Shown: positions 8,840-17,285, numbered from the stretch's first letter. The stretch is DNA of 64,000 nucleotides from CAVYXA01 sp963846775 (GCA_963846775.1 CAWJXB010000001.1:302215-366214); one strand, 5' to 3'. Notes: generated from the letters alone by a model not told the origin. A program made the numbers and translations.

Positions 8840-9020
8840 CGCCAAAGGCGCTGTTCATCGGCAGCCTGGGGCAACGCCCCAGGGCTGTATTGAGACGCAA
8901 AAGCTCAGCGCTGAAGGCGCGACTCATTGCGCATTGAAACGCGCTTTCAGCGCTTGCGTGCATTGCTTCTATGTTCCTGGGGCGTTGCCCCAGGGCTGGC
9001 GTGAATTGCGCCGTTGGCGC
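8840..9020. repeat. 180-bp nested, mirror-symmetric palindrome cluster
   Basis: Six small palindromes are arranged symmetrically: GCGCC-AAA-GGCGC just after the hppA stop, CCTGGGGC-AAC-GCCCCAGG (8865-8883), a GCGCTGAAGGCGC arm, a GCGCTTTCAGCGC arm (8941-8953), CCTGGGGC-GTT-GCCCCAGG (8976-8994) and GCGCC-GTT-GGCGC (9008-9020). The outer and middle pairs are inverted copies, so the whole region can fold on itself. AGGGCTG follows both CCTGGGGC units. It may terminate hppA, but its organisation looks like a mobile REPIN-type cluster. Confidence 0.75.
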
Positions 9021-9076
9021 GTGCTGACCAAAAAATTTAGCGGGCAAAACTTCTACTGATCTGCTAGAAGATCGGT

Positions 9077-9469
9077 ATGGCAGAAGAACACGATTTCCGA
9101 ATTGTGGCGTCTGAGCAGACCGTCACCACGCGCAGAGCTTTGGCGAAAGCCGATCCCGCCGCGACGCCGTTCAAGGTCGTCATCGATCCAAAGATGCGGA
9201 TGGAACTGCGGCGCGCGTTGATCGACTTGATTGATTACCATGACGAAGCGCTGGCGGAGCATTTCGCCGAGGGCAAACTCGCGCTGGAATCCTATAAGGA
9301 ATACATCGAGCTGTTTGCCCGCAGTTTGAAAGAAACGATGGAGAGCCCCGAGGGAATCGCCTATCTCTTGCGCTCGGCTGGGTTCGACGTTCCGCTGGCG
9401 CAGATCAATCTCCATCCAGAGTTGCGCTGGAAAAAAGGGCCGGCTCCGTTTGGATCGACCTTGCTTTAG
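9077..9469 (+). CDS. Conserved-looking hypothetical protein, 130 aa
   Basis: I do not recognise a family. The sequence is soluble and mostly helical: a basic N-terminus, then a long amphipathic acidic helix around residues 45-95 (ALIDLIDYHDEALAEHF, ESYKEYIELFARSLKETM), then a short end with a Trp-Lys-Lys patch. There is no signal peptide or membrane segment. The gene is 51 bp upstream of the MBL hydrolase on the same strand, so the two may be co-transcribed. Start ATG 9077; a clear upstream ribosome site was not seen. Confidence 0.6.
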   Translation: MAEEHDFRIVASEQTVTTRRALAKADPAATPFKVVIDPKMRMELRRALIDLIDYHDEALAEHFAEGKLALESYKEYIELFARSLKETMESPEGIAYLLRSAGFDVPLAQINLHPELRWKKGPAPFGSTLL

Positions 9470-9520
9470 CGTGCAGGAAAACTCTTGGTTCTCCGTTAGT
9501 TGCGTGCCACAATCGCTCGC

Positions 9521-10438
9521 ATGCCAGCTTCCGCCGAACCGGTTGTGAGACTGAAGCTTTGGGGCGTGCGCGGCTCGACTCCCGTGCCGGGCCCGGGCAC
9601 TTTGCGTTACGGCGGCAACACAACTTGCGCCGAGGTGCGCGCTGAAGGCGAAATCATCGTGCTCGACGCCGGCACCGGTATTCGCGAGCTCGGGGCCGCC
9701 TTGGAGAAAGAATTCGGCGCGGACCCGATCAAAATCAGTGTCCTGCTCACCCACCTGCACTGGGACCACATCCAGGGGTTTCCGTTTTTCGTGCCCGCTT
9801 ACAACGATAAGAACGAAATCCACATTTACGGGTACGACGGTGGGCTGCGCGAAATCCTCAAAGGCCAAATGGCGGCGCCGTTTTTTCCGGTCGCCCTTTA
9901 TGATTTGCCGGGCCGGATCGAGATCAAAAAACTGCACAAGATGGATTTCGATATTGGCCGAGTCCATGTGCGGGCGCACTATATGAATCACCCCGGAATC
10001 TGTGTCGGCTATCGCCTGGAAACGAACAGCGGCACGATCGCTTTTCTGCCTGACGACGAGCCGTATGACTCGTTCAAGCTCCACTCGTCGCGTTCAGATT
10101 TGTTAAGCCCCGAGCAGATCCGGGTCCGGTCGAAGGTAGAACGCGCCGAGCTGGTGCATTTTCTCGGTCACGCCGATATTCTGATTCTCGATGCGCAATA
10201 CACTGATGAAGAATATCAATCGCACATCGGTTGGGGACACGGCTCGACCAGTGGCTGCGTCGCGCTCGCGCTCGATGCTGAGGTGAAAAAGCTGGTGCTC
10301 TCGCATCACGATCCCAACCACGACGACGCAATGTTGGACGAAATGATTAAAAAGGCGCAATCCCTCGCCGCGAAATCGAGCTCGAAGTTAGAAGTCGTCG
10401 GCGCGCGCGAAGGGGACGAGTTTGTGCTGGGCACGTGA
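9521..10438 (+). CDS. MBL-fold metallo-hydrolase
   Basis: A 305-residue metallo-beta-lactamase-fold hydrolase. RLKLWGVRGSTPVPGPGT and RYGGNTTCAEV near the start, then VLDAGTGIRELG, are typical of the PhnP/RNase Z-like cyclic phosphodiesterase branch. The metal motif HLHWDH is at about residue 80, with further ligands in MNHPG, DAQYTDEEY and SHHDPNHDD. The substrate is not deducible. A TTG codon seven codons upstream also keeps the frame open, but ATG 9521 immediately precedes the conserved start. Probably in a unit with the 130-residue protein upstream. Confidence 0.9.
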   Translation: MPASAEPVVRLKLWGVRGSTPVPGPGTLRYGGNTTCAEVRAEGEIIVLDAGTGIRELGAALEKEFGADPIKISVLLTHLHWDHIQGFPFFVPAYNDKNEIHIYGYDGGLREILKGQMAAPFFPVALYDLPGRIEIKKLHKMDFDIGRVHVRAHYMNHPGICVGYRLETNSGTIAFLPDDEPYDSFKLHSSRSDLLSPEQIRVRSKVERAELVHFLGHADILILDAQYTDEEYQSHIGWGHGSTSGCVALALDAEVKKLVLSHHDPNHDDAMLDEMIKKAQSLAAKSSSKLEVVGAREGDEFVLGT

Positions 10439-10518
10439 GACCGCGTAAAAGGCTTCGCCTCACGCGGTCCGTGACGAGCGCTGGGGCGAAGCCACGTGAG
10501 CCGAAGGCTTTTACGTGG
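10439..10518. terminator. Two hairpins between the MBL gene and tRNA-Gln
   Basis: GACCGCGT...ACGCGGTC (10439-10446 with 10462-10469) starts right after the MBL stop codon. A second hairpin, CCACGT...ACGTGG (10492-10497 with 10513-10518), ends inside the encoded CCA tail of the tRNA on the other strand. The inner segments of the two hairpins are near-inverted copies (AAAAGGCTTCG versus CGAAGGCTTTT). They are probably bidirectional terminators or a palindromic repeat pair. Confidence 0.6.
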
Positions 10519-10589
10519 CTGCCTCGCTAGGATTCGAACCTAGACAAGGAGATCCAGAATCTCCGGTGCTACCGTTACACCACGAGGCA
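10516..10589 (-). tRNA. tRNA-Gln (anticodon CTG)
   Basis: The minus strand folds as a complete cloverleaf. Acceptor TGCCTCG pairs with CGAGGCA; the D-arm contains GTGTAACGGTAGCAC. The anticodon stem GGAGA/TCTCC encloses loop TTCTGGA (anticodon CTG, codon CAG), and the T-arm is TAGGTTCGAATCCTA. Discriminator G is followed by an encoded CCA (10516-10518). It is the only tRNA seen here and the cognate substrate of the GlnRS at 0.5-2.2 kb. Confidence 0.95.
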
Positions 10590-10663
10590 AGAGAACAAAA
10601 TTAATCGGCGAAATCTGCTTTTTTCGCAACTCGCCTCGCGCGTTTACACTAGAGGAAGCTGAC

Positions 10664-10690
10664 AACTTGACCGGTTTAACCGGTCAAGTT
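10664..10690. terminator. 13-bp perfect palindrome over the tadA stop codon
   Basis: AACTTGACCGGTT (10664-10676), one base, then AACCGGTTCAAGTT-type mirror (10678-10690) form a 13-bp stem. The tadA TGA (10684-10686) lies within its arm, so the gene ends inside its own terminator hairpin. No T-run follows. Confidence 0.6.
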
Positions 10691-11181
10691 TCAGACCGGG
10701 AAAGATCTGGCGGCGGTTCTTGCGCGCGTTTTTTGCGAAAAAAATCCTGCAAGATCGATGCGCATTCGCTTTGCAAGACGCCCGCGGTGATTTCGCAGTG
10801 ATGATTGAGCGCAGGATGCTGGAGCAAATTGATGATGCCGCCTGCGCCGCCGCTGCGCGGATCACTGCATCCAAAAATGACGCGCCGGATGCGCGTATGA
10901 ACGATCGCGCCCGCGCACATGACGCAAGGCTCCTTGGTCACGTAAAGATCGCAATCCGCAAGGCGCCAATCCGCCACCGCGGCTTCAGCTTGCGTCAGCG
11001 CCAGCATCTCAGCATGGGCCGTGGCATCCTTGAGCAGCTCCATTTGATTGTAAGCGCGTGCGATGATCTTCCCCTCGCGAACGACCACCGCCCCGACCGG
11101 CACTTCGTCCGCCGCGCTCGCTTTCTCCGCCTGCCGCAACGCTTCACGCATGTAAGACAGGTCGGGGGCTGATTCTATCAT
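10684..11181 (-). CDS. tadA: tRNA-specific adenosine deaminase
   Basis: A 165-residue zinc deaminase that converts adenosine-34 of tRNA-Arg(ACG) to inosine. HAE at 56-58 supplies the zinc His and the catalytic Glu. PCVMCAGAI at 85-93 supplies the two zinc Cys. GCSDPRSGGAGGIINLLQHP and LNHHCEITAGVLQSEC follow, as in TadA rather than free-base deaminases. The C-terminus is a basic tail (FRKKRAQEPPP). It is a single minus-strand gene ending in its own palindrome; the upstream region holds the RAYT element. Confidence 0.95.
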   Translation of the reverse strand: MIESAPDLSYMREALRQAEKASAADEVPVGAVVVREGKIIARAYNQMELLKDATAHAEMLALTQAEAAVADWRLADCDLYVTKEPCVMCAGAIVHTRIRRVIFGCSDPRSGGAGGIINLLQHPALNHHCEITAGVLQSECASILQDFFRKKRAQEPPPDLSRSET

Positions 11182-11270
11182 GCGCTGTTATTCTTACGAT
11201 ATTCGTGGCTCTGTTGAAAAGCTCTGTGCTGCAGAATGCAAGTACGCGTTAGTCACGGCAGACTTTACCC

Positions 11271-11335
11271 CTGTAGAGGCAGCCGTGTCGGCTGCAATGC
11301 TTTAATTTATGCAGCCGACGCGCCTGGCACTACAG
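11271..11335. repeat. Left RAYT-flanking palindromic element (65 bp)
   Basis: CTGTAG (11271-11276) and CTACAG (11330-11335) bound the unit. The left half contains the perfect hairpin GCAGCCG-TGT-CGGCTGC. The right half begins GCAGCCGACGCG and ends CTGGCACTACAG. It stops 3 bp before the stop codon of the RAYT gene. The left half matches the element on the other side (11796-11859) almost base for base. Confidence 0.85.
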
Positions 11336-11338
11336 AAA

Positions 11339-11788
11339 TCACGCTCGATCGATCACGACGATTTCTCCCTGGTGTGGCCAGTCATTCGCGCACTCCACGA
11401 GGCCGGCCCGAACTGGATTATCTCGAACGCAGTTCCACTTTTCTGCATAGCTTTCGTCGCTGCGCAGAATGTGATCGAAAAATCCAGGCTGCCAGAGACG
11501 CGGCGAGTCAAGTGCTACAGACATGCCACGCTTGAGACCACCGATCCAAGATGAAAGTTTGAAGTTTCGATCGCCGCGAACAAAGAGATGAACGTGATCA
11601 GGCATGACCACATAGCGTCCGACTGCAACGTTAAACTTAGCAAACGCATGATCTCCGTATTGCTCGAGAGCAGCGCGGGCACAATCAAGTGAAGAAATGC
11701 AAGTCCGATCACGAGTTGCAAATGTAACGAAATAGAGGGGTTGATGGATGTAAATCAGATCAAGCCGATGCGGACGGTCCTTAATCAT
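11339..11788 (-). CDS. REP-associated tyrosine transposase (RAYT, IS200/IS605-like Y1)
   Basis: A 149-residue Y1-type single-strand transposase of the family that mobilises REP palindromes. The metal motif HVH is at residues 65-67 in VVMPDHVHLFV. The candidate nucleophile is Tyr114 in DESYAEKWN, followed by VRDNPVRAGLV, a RAYT hallmark. ATG 11786-11788 is chosen because the frame upstream is merely a translation of the flanking palindrome. The gene fits exactly between two TGTAG/CTACAG palindromes, 3 bp from one and 7 bp from the other, so its promoter probably lies inside the right-hand palindrome. Family members are usually somewhat longer; the core motifs are intact. Confidence 0.93.
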   Translation of the reverse strand: MIKDRPHRLDLIYIHQPLYFVTFATRDRTCISSLDCARAALEQYGDHAFAKFNVAVGRYVVMPDHVHLFVRGDRNFKLSSWIGGLKRGMSVALDSPRLWQPGFFDHILRSDESYAEKWNCVRDNPVRAGLVECANDWPHQGEIVVIDRA

Positions 11789-11795
11789 TTGGCGA

Positions 11796-11859
11796 CTGTA
11801 GAAGCAGCCGTGTCGGCTGCAAGAGTCTCTAATCGCAGGCGACACGCCTGCCACTACAG
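11796..11859. repeat. Right RAYT-flanking palindromic element (64 bp)
   Basis: CTGTAG (11796-11801) to CTACAG (11854-11859). It contains two perfect 7-bp hairpins: GCAGCCG-TGT-CGGCTGC and GCAGGCG-ACA-CGCCTGC. It lies 7 bp upstream of the RAYT start codon and is in the same orientation as the left element. Together with 11271-11335 it delimits a unit of about 590 bp. Confidence 0.85.
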
Positions 11860-11925
11860 CCAACAATTTCCTTTACAAGGGTTCCGCCATTTCGTCACCT
11901 GCGAAGGTGAAGCGGTTTATCGGGT

Positions 11926-12423
11926 ATGCTTTGCTTTTGCTCGATCGCCACGACCGGCTTCGCTCAAGATCAGGAGCGAAAGCTGATTGATCGTTTGCTA
12001 CGGCCCGACATGGAGCTGAAGAACGACGCGCAAGACAAGAAGTTCGTCGCCGATCGCACCTCGATTCACAAACAGGCCAACGTCAGGACGTTTTACGTGC
12101 AACAGAAATCCGGGCCAAAACGATTTACTGGGATAAAGCAATTATCGGCGCCCGAGTACGACACCGCAGGTTTTGCCGGCGGGAAAAGCCAAGCGTATAC
12201 GGCGACTTCGCCTAACCAGATCCTGAATGCGCAACGGCAGATCCCGACGAGATCGACAAGCGATGTTCGCACGGTCCACGATTCCAACCGACTCGCACAG
12301 AGCGGTGCGTTTGCGGGCGAGCGTCCGTTCCTCGACCACGGGAAGAGTCAAAAATCGCTGAACCAAAAAAATGAACCGCTCACGATCGACGAGATTCGCG
12401 AGTTGCTGAACAAAAATAAGTAG
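11926..12423 (+). CDS. Secreted hypothetical protein with a probable frame error in its signal peptide
   Basis: The open frame gives 165 residues starting MLCFCSIATTGFAQDQE, which looks like the second half of a signal peptide. In another frame just upstream, GTG at 11907 reads VKRFIGYALLL. Removing one T from the TTTT run near 11936 fuses the two into a normal signal peptide (basic KR, hydrophobic core, cleavage after GFA). The mature part is polar: ELKNDAQDKKFVADR, HKQANVRTFYVQQKSG, and a C-terminal helix IDEIRELLNKN. No family was recognised. It precedes tyrS by 44 bp. Confidence 0.6.
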   Translation: MLCFCSIATTGFAQDQERKLIDRLLRPDMELKNDAQDKKFVADRTSIHKQANVRTFYVQQKSGPKRFTGIKQLSAPEYDTAGFAGGKSQAYTATSPNQILNAQRQIPTRSTSDVRTVHDSNRLAQSGAFAGERPFLDHGKSQKSLNQKNEPLTIDEIRELLNKNK

Positions 12424-12467
12424 CGCGCGTCGCGGCGTTGCGGATTGTCCGCTGAAGCAAGTGGACA

Positions 12468-13634
12468 ATGCGATCAGACGAGGCTCTCACGATTCTCAAG
12501 CGCAGCGCCGCGCAGATCATCAGTGAAGATGAACTGCGCGAAAAGCTCGCGCTTGGCCGTCCGCTCCGTGTTAAGCTCGGGGTCGATCCGACGAGCGCCG
12601 ATATTCATCTCGGGCACACGATTGTTTTGCGCAAACTGCGGCAGTTCCAGGACCTCGGTCATCAGGCGGTGTTGATCATCGGCGATTTTACCGGGATGAT
12701 CGGTGATCCGAGCGGGCGCTCGGCCACGCGCCCGCATCTCACGCGCGAACAGGTGATGGCCAACGCGGAGACCTATCGCGAGCAAGCCTTCAAAGTGCTC
12801 GATCCGGTGCGGACTGAAACCGTCTTCAACGGCGATTGGCTCCGCAAAATGAATTATGAAGATGTGATTCGGTTGAACAGCCGCGTCACGTTGCAGCAGA
12901 TGCTCCAGCGCGAAGATTTCCGTGCCCGCATCGATCATCAGCAAGCGATCCATGCCCACGAGATTCAATATCCGATCATGCAAGGTTGGGACTCGGTCAT
13001 GGTGAAGGCCGATGTCGAGCTGGGCGGGACCGATCAGCTTTTCAACATTTTGGTCGGGCGCGATTTTCAGCGCGAAGAGGGCATGCCGCAGCAGGTCGTT
13101 TTTCTGTTGCCAATTTTGGAAGGGCTCGATGGCGCGAAAAAAATGAGCAAGAGCCTGGGTAATTTTGTCGGCGTGACCGAGCCGGCGGGCACAATGTTCG
13201 GCAAACTGATGAGTATCTCGGATGAATTGATGGCGAAATACTACGCGCTGTTGCTCGGACGTGATCTGTCGAAAGAGGCGCATCCCGCCGAAGCGAAAAA
13301 GCAGCTCGCGTTTGAAATTGTGCAGACGTATCACAGCGCGGCGGTGGCAAAGCAAACGCTGGAGGATTGGAACACACGGTTCGGCCAAAGACGGTTGGAA
13401 GAAGCTGATCTGCCGGATTTCAGCGCGCGAGAAGATGCCGCGGTGAGAATTGTAATGCGCGCTTACGCGGAAAATTTCTCCCTCACGAAATCGCGCACAG
13501 AAGTTAGCCGGTTAATCAAACAGGGCAGCGTTCATCTCGACGGAGAGAAAATTGTCGATCCTATGGCGAAGGTAGCGTTGCGAAACGGTCAGATTTTGCG
13601 GCTCGATAAGACGCATGCAGTGCGGATCAAGTAA
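12468..13634 (+). CDS. tyrS: Tyrosyl-tRNA synthetase (TyrRS)
   Basis: Class Ic synthetase of 388 residues. DPTSADIHLGH puts the HIGH motif (HLGH) at 47-50, GDFTGMIGDPSGRSATRP follows, and KMSKS is at 225-229. The C-terminal S4 RNA-binding domain (about 325-388: LTKSRTEVSRLIKQGSV) binds the tRNA. The overall pattern is the TyrZ-like, shorter-insert type. A strong palindrome at 13647-13679 ends the gene. The start ATG follows AGTGG, a weak ribosome site. Confidence 0.96.
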   Translation: MRSDEALTILKRSAAQIISEDELREKLALGRPLRVKLGVDPTSADIHLGHTIVLRKLRQFQDLGHQAVLIIGDFTGMIGDPSGRSATRPHLTREQVMANAETYREQAFKVLDPVRTETVFNGDWLRKMNYEDVIRLNSRVTLQQMLQREDFRARIDHQQAIHAHEIQYPIMQGWDSVMVKADVELGGTDQLFNILVGRDFQREEGMPQQVVFLLPILEGLDGAKKMSKSLGNFVGVTEPAGTMFGKLMSISDELMAKYYALLLGRDLSKEAHPAEAKKQLAFEIVQTYHSAAVAKQTLEDWNTRFGQRRLEEADLPDFSAREDAAVRIVMRAYAENFSLTKSRTEVSRLIKQGSVHLDGEKIVDPMAKVALRNGQILRLDKTHAVRIK

Positions 13635-13646
13635 CAGCGGAAAAAC

Positions 13647-13679
13647 AAAGAGCACGCGGTGCGAGACCGCGTGCTCTTT
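13647..13679. terminator. 14-bp hairpin, bidirectional terminator
   Basis: AAAGAGCACGCGGT, a 5-nt loop, then ACCGCGTGCTCTTT. It starts 13 bp after the tyrS stop and 22 bp after the end of the minus-strand gene at 13701. A-rich and T-rich outer bases let it act on both strands. Confidence 0.75.
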
Positions 13680-13700
13680 CGGTGAAAGGATCTGTCGATC

Positions 13701-14171
13701 CTAAGCGGTCGCAGTTTCCAACATCGAGAACGCTGGCGCCTGTTCGCGGACCGGCGGCCGATCGAAGTGGGCGCGCATCCCGCGCAACTCGGTGTTGACC
13801 AAAGCATCGACAAAATGCAGCCGTCGATCCAGCCAGGCGAAAAACTTGTTCTTGATCTCGTAATGCAACGCCAGCGTGATCTCGGTGCAATTCTCCCGAA
13901 TCTCGGCGAAATCGATTAGCCCCATCAGCTCGATGTTTCCGCCGACCGATTCGAACGCGTATTCATCGGGCGACTCGCTATCGACCGCGAGCAACACGGT
14001 GTGTGCACGAAGACCGAATGGGCCGCCAAAACTGAAGTCCACCGTTTTTGACGATGTTACCGTCGCCTGGGTTTTGATCAGGAACTGTCGGCGGTACGAT
14101 TGGATGCTGGCCAAACGCTCTTTGCATTCAGCCACTGGTTGTTTCATATGCAGAATTTTTTCGAGGATCAT
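13701..14171 (-). CDS. Hypothetical protein, possibly SRPBCC/START-like
   Basis: A 156-residue soluble protein starting at ATG 14169-14171 (MILEKILHMKQPVAECK). A longer frame to 14354 exists but overlaps the DUF1697 gene and is compositionally odd. Alternating strands (TVTSSKTVDFSFGGPFG, AHTVLLAVDSESPDEYAFESVGG, ITLALHYEI) and a long C-terminal helix resemble polyketide-cyclase/SRPBCC proteins, but no firm motif was seen. It may be co-transcribed with DUF1697 upstream. Confidence 0.6.
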   Translation of the reverse strand: MILEKILHMKQPVAECKERLASIQSYRRQFLIKTQATVTSSKTVDFSFGGPFGLRAHTVLLAVDSESPDEYAFESVGGNIELMGLIDFAEIRENCTEITLALHYEIKNKFFAWLDRRLHFVDALVNTELRGMRAHFDRPPVREQAPAFSMLETATA

Positions 14172-14350
14172 AAGCGTGCAGTTGTTTCTGAAACCCTTTA
14201 GCAGCGGCAGTACCAACCCGATCTTCCCTAGGTAACGGGGCAAATTGGCGCGCGGACCGCGTAAAATTATGTTACACTTGTGTTCATTACGCCAACACGC
14301 GGAATGGGCGCGCTTTCCACCTCGGTGCGCTCCATGTCTTCTGTCGTGAA

Positions 14351-14875
14351 TCACGTTTCTCTAAGAATCTTCACGACTTTGTCGATCGTGTTCCAATTGC
14401 GCGTCGTCGCGGCGACTCCGAGTTGCTTCTCGATCTTGCCGAGATAACCAATTGCTTTCATCTCGCGCCGATACAGGCCGAGGACGAATCGATTTTGAAT
14501 TGCGATGATCTTCATTAACCAATCGTTGTCCGAGGGCAGACTAAGCGGAAGCGGAGGGGGCTGACGAAGTGGTTTGTGCAAGACGTTCACGAACCGGGTG
14601 ATGCCTGAGCCGGCCGGCTGACTGGAGAATGGATCGCTTGACGCAAGATCAACAATTGCTTTCGCCGGACAAATCATGATCTCGCACTTGAACGGCAATG
14701 TTCGAACAATCGCGGCGCGTAGAACCGATTCGCTGACATCTTCGCGGACGACAAACGTGCCGACCGCGCCAATGTTCACGACACCGAACTTGGCCAACTT
14801 CTTGGCAATCTCTGCCGGCCGGCACCGATTCGCTCCACCGACATTCACCGCGCGAAGGAAAACGACCCACTTCAC
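14351..14875 (-). CDS. DUF1697-family protein
   Basis: A 174-residue protein. It starts MKWVVFLRAVNVGGANRC, the diagnostic DUF1697 opening (a strand and the R-x-V/I-N-V-G-G loop). It continues with AKKLAKFGVVNIGAVGTFVV and a C-terminal LGYLGKIEKQLGVAATTRNWNTI segment, where Thr-Arg-Asn-Trp-Asn-Thr is the family's end motif. The function is not established. Its start is 62 bp from, and divergent to, the cNMP/reductase gene. Confidence 0.88.
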   Translation of the reverse strand: MKWVVFLRAVNVGGANRCRPAEIAKKLAKFGVVNIGAVGTFVVREDVSESVLRAAIVRTLPFKCEIMICPAKAIVDLASSDPFSSQPAGSGITRFVNVLHKPLRQPPPLPLSLPSDNDWLMKIIAIQNRFVLGLYRREMKAIGYLGKIEKQLGVAATTRNWNTIDKVVKILRET

Positions 14876-14984
14876 ACGTTAATAGTTGATGGTTGATAGA
14901 TGAGAGTCGAACGGATTTAAGAGATTTCGAAAGCAGATGCGACGGAGGGCTTTGCCGGCGCGGCAGACGCGGTTAAGTTCGTTT

Positions 14985-16692
14985 ATGACATCGGTGGAGC
15001 AGGACGAGCAATTTTATCGGGATACGGAGGCCATTGCGTTTCCGAAATTAACCGACGAGCAACTCGCGCTGTTGGAACCTTTGGGGGAGCGGCGCCAGCT
15101 TCGTCGTGGCGATTTCGTTCTCAAAGCGGGCCAGCGCGAATTTCCGCTCACGATTATGCTTGAAGGAGAAATCGAGGCGTTCGAAGCGCGCGACGGCCTC
15201 GAGCAAATTCTTGCGACTGCGCAAGCGCGCGACTTTCTCGGCGACGTGTCGATGCTGCAAGGGACCTCGGCCCTGGCCAGCGCGCGCGTGAAATCCGAGA
15301 AGGCCGAAGTGCTGCAAGTTCCCGCGCGCGAACTGCGGCGCGCGCTCGCGGAGATGCCGCAGATCGGCGAGCCGATTGTGAACGCGCTGATCATGCGTCG
15401 GCGACGTTTGAACCGCGACCGGGACTTTGCCGGACATCGTATCCTGGCAGTGCCCGATTCGCGTGAGGCTCGGCAGCTGGACGATTTTCTCGACAAGAAC
15501 CATATTCCACATCGCGTGATCGATGTGGGGAGCGATCAAGGCGTCGCGCTGGCCAAACGTTTGCATTTGTCGGACCGAGATCTGCCGGCGCTCATCGCGC
15601 CGCGCGGGATGCCGTTACGCCGGCCTTCGCTCCGTGAAGTGGCGCGCGAGGCAGGTCTGCTGCAGTCGCACACCGATGACAACCAAGAGGAGATCAAATG
15701 CGACCTCGCGATTGTTGGCGCCGGCCCGGCAGGCTTGGCGGCGGCGGTCTACGCGACTTCGGAGGGGTTGAGTACCGGTGGTGCTGGAAAGTTATGCTCC
15801 AGGCGGTCAGGCAGGTTCTTCATCGTTAATCGAGAATTTTTTTGGTTTTCCCACCGGCATCAGCGGCGGTGATCTAACCTGGCGTGCGCAGCTTCAGGCC
15901 TATCGCTTTGGTGCTAAATTTGCCACGCCAGCGCAGGCGTTGACCTTGACCTACAGCGCTGAGAGCGAATATCGCGTCCACTTCCAGGTCGAAGGCTGTT
16001 CTGCCACTCTTTGCGCCAGAGCCGCAGTGATCGCGACTGGCGCAAACTACAACCGACTCGAAGCCGAAGGTTGCGGACGTTTCGAGAATGTCGGTGTGTA
16101 TTATGCGGCGACCGCGTTCGAGAGCCGGCTTTGTCGCGGCGCGACTGTGATTGTTGTGGGTGGTGGAAATTCAGCGGGACAAGCGGCGATGTTTCTGTCG
16201 CAGGGTGCGGCGAAAGTGCTTCTGGTGATTCGCGGAAATGATCTTTCACACAGCATGTCGGACTACTTGTCCCGGCGCGTGCTCGCCCAGGAAAATATCG
16301 AACTGCTTTCCTCGACGACGATTCGACGAATGACAGGTAACTCCGTTCTCGAGGCGGTTGAGTTGGAAAACACCAAGACGGCTGAACGCCGCACCGTCGA
16401 AACGCCGGCGGTTTTCTCGATGATTGGCGCGACGCCCTGCACAGAATGGTTGCCGCCGGAAATCATGCGCGACACAAAAGGTTTTATCCAAACGGGAACG
16501 CTTGTTGCCGAGGCGCCGATGTGGGCGAAAGCCGCACGCCCCCCAGCCGCGTTGGAAACGAGCTTGCCTGGAATCTTTGCGGCAGGTGACGTTCGTTCAG
16601 GCTCGGTCAAACGTTGTGCCGCCGCGGTGGGCGAAGGGAGCATGGCTATCGCGGGCGTGCACGAAGCGCTACGAGAAGGTTCCAAAGGCTGA
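14985..16692 (+). pseudogene. cNMP-binding / thioredoxin-reductase-like FAD protein, frame broken by one base
   Basis: Residues 1 to about 150 are a cyclic-nucleotide-binding-like beta-roll. A short Grx/Trx-like linker follows (HRILAVPDSREARQLDDFL), then an FAD/NAD(P)-binding reductase with CDLAIVGAGPAGLAAAVYA. At 15775-15777 the frame leaves after GLST and resumes one base later with VLESYAPGGQAGSSSLIENF. Deleting one G restores a full-length protein of about 568 residues. The second nucleotide motif, VIVVGGGNSAGQAAMFL, is intact. The usual CxxC of thioredoxin reductase is missing: that region reads GVYYAATAFESRLC. The start is ATG 14985; an in-frame ATG 48 bp upstream is less likely. Confidence 0.8.
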
Positions 16693-16889
16693 GTTTTGCC
16701 ATTTCACGCGCGGCGCGGACGGAGCCGAGCTCCCTGTGGCGGGGACATGTCAACGTGATCGTTGAACCTGGCGGCAGACCTAGCAGATCTTGATCGACAT
16801 CGAAGTGGCCAAAGAAGAGCGTGACATCGGCGAGATTTCTTCATTAACTGTAAGTCCCAATCCCGTCGCCGCACGGCGAGCACACAATT

Positions 16890-17285
16890 ATGAAGCTCAA
16901 AAATCTCAAGAAAAAGATCCAACGACTCGAGAAGCGTCTGCAAGGAGGCCCGAAGAAATTGGCGAAACTGAAGCAAAGGCTGAAGGCGGCCGAGGCAGCA
17001 AGGGCAGTGAAAGCCGCGAGGAAATCGGCTGCGCGCGCGAGAGCGTCTCGCCGTGTCGCCAAGCCTTCCAAGTCAGTCGAAAAGAAGACAGGCACGATCA
17101 AGAAAGCGAGGAAGAAACTGAATATCTCACCGGAACGCCGCGCGCAACTTGCGGCGGCGATGAAAGCCAGATGGGCTGCTAAGAAAGCCGCTGAGGCGAA
17201 TGCGCAAGCCGGATCGAGCGATCATCAACATTCTGGGCCTGAATCAACGCCGGAGGCGCCCGAAAGCAGACCCGACGGGGCCTGA
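16890..17285 (+). CDS. Lys/Ala/Arg-rich coiled-coil, possibly nucleoid-associated protein
   Basis: A 131-residue, very basic protein. Residues 1-60 are a heptad-like Lys/Leu/Arg helix (LKKKIQRLEKRLQ, KKLAKLKQRLKAAEAA). Next comes a histone-H1-like Ala/Lys/Arg section, then SPERRAQLAAAMKARWAAKK, an element often seen in bacterial DNA-binding tails. The end is acidic and Pro-rich. DNA or RNA binding is inferred from charge alone. No named family. A heptamer array begins 19 bp after the stop. The 200 bp before it (16693-16889) holds no gene that I can support. Confidence 0.55.
   Translation: MKLKNLKKKIQRLEKRLQGGPKKLAKLKQRLKAAEAARAVKAARKSAARARASRRVAKPSKSVEKKTGTIKKARKKLNISPERRAQLAAAMKARWAAKKAAEANAQAGSSDHQHSGPESTPEAPESRPDGA

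Noticed and set aside
6764..8845. Minus-strand frames opposite hppA
   Set aside because: His/Arg/Asp-rich translations of the complementary strand of a confirmed membrane pyrophosphatase.
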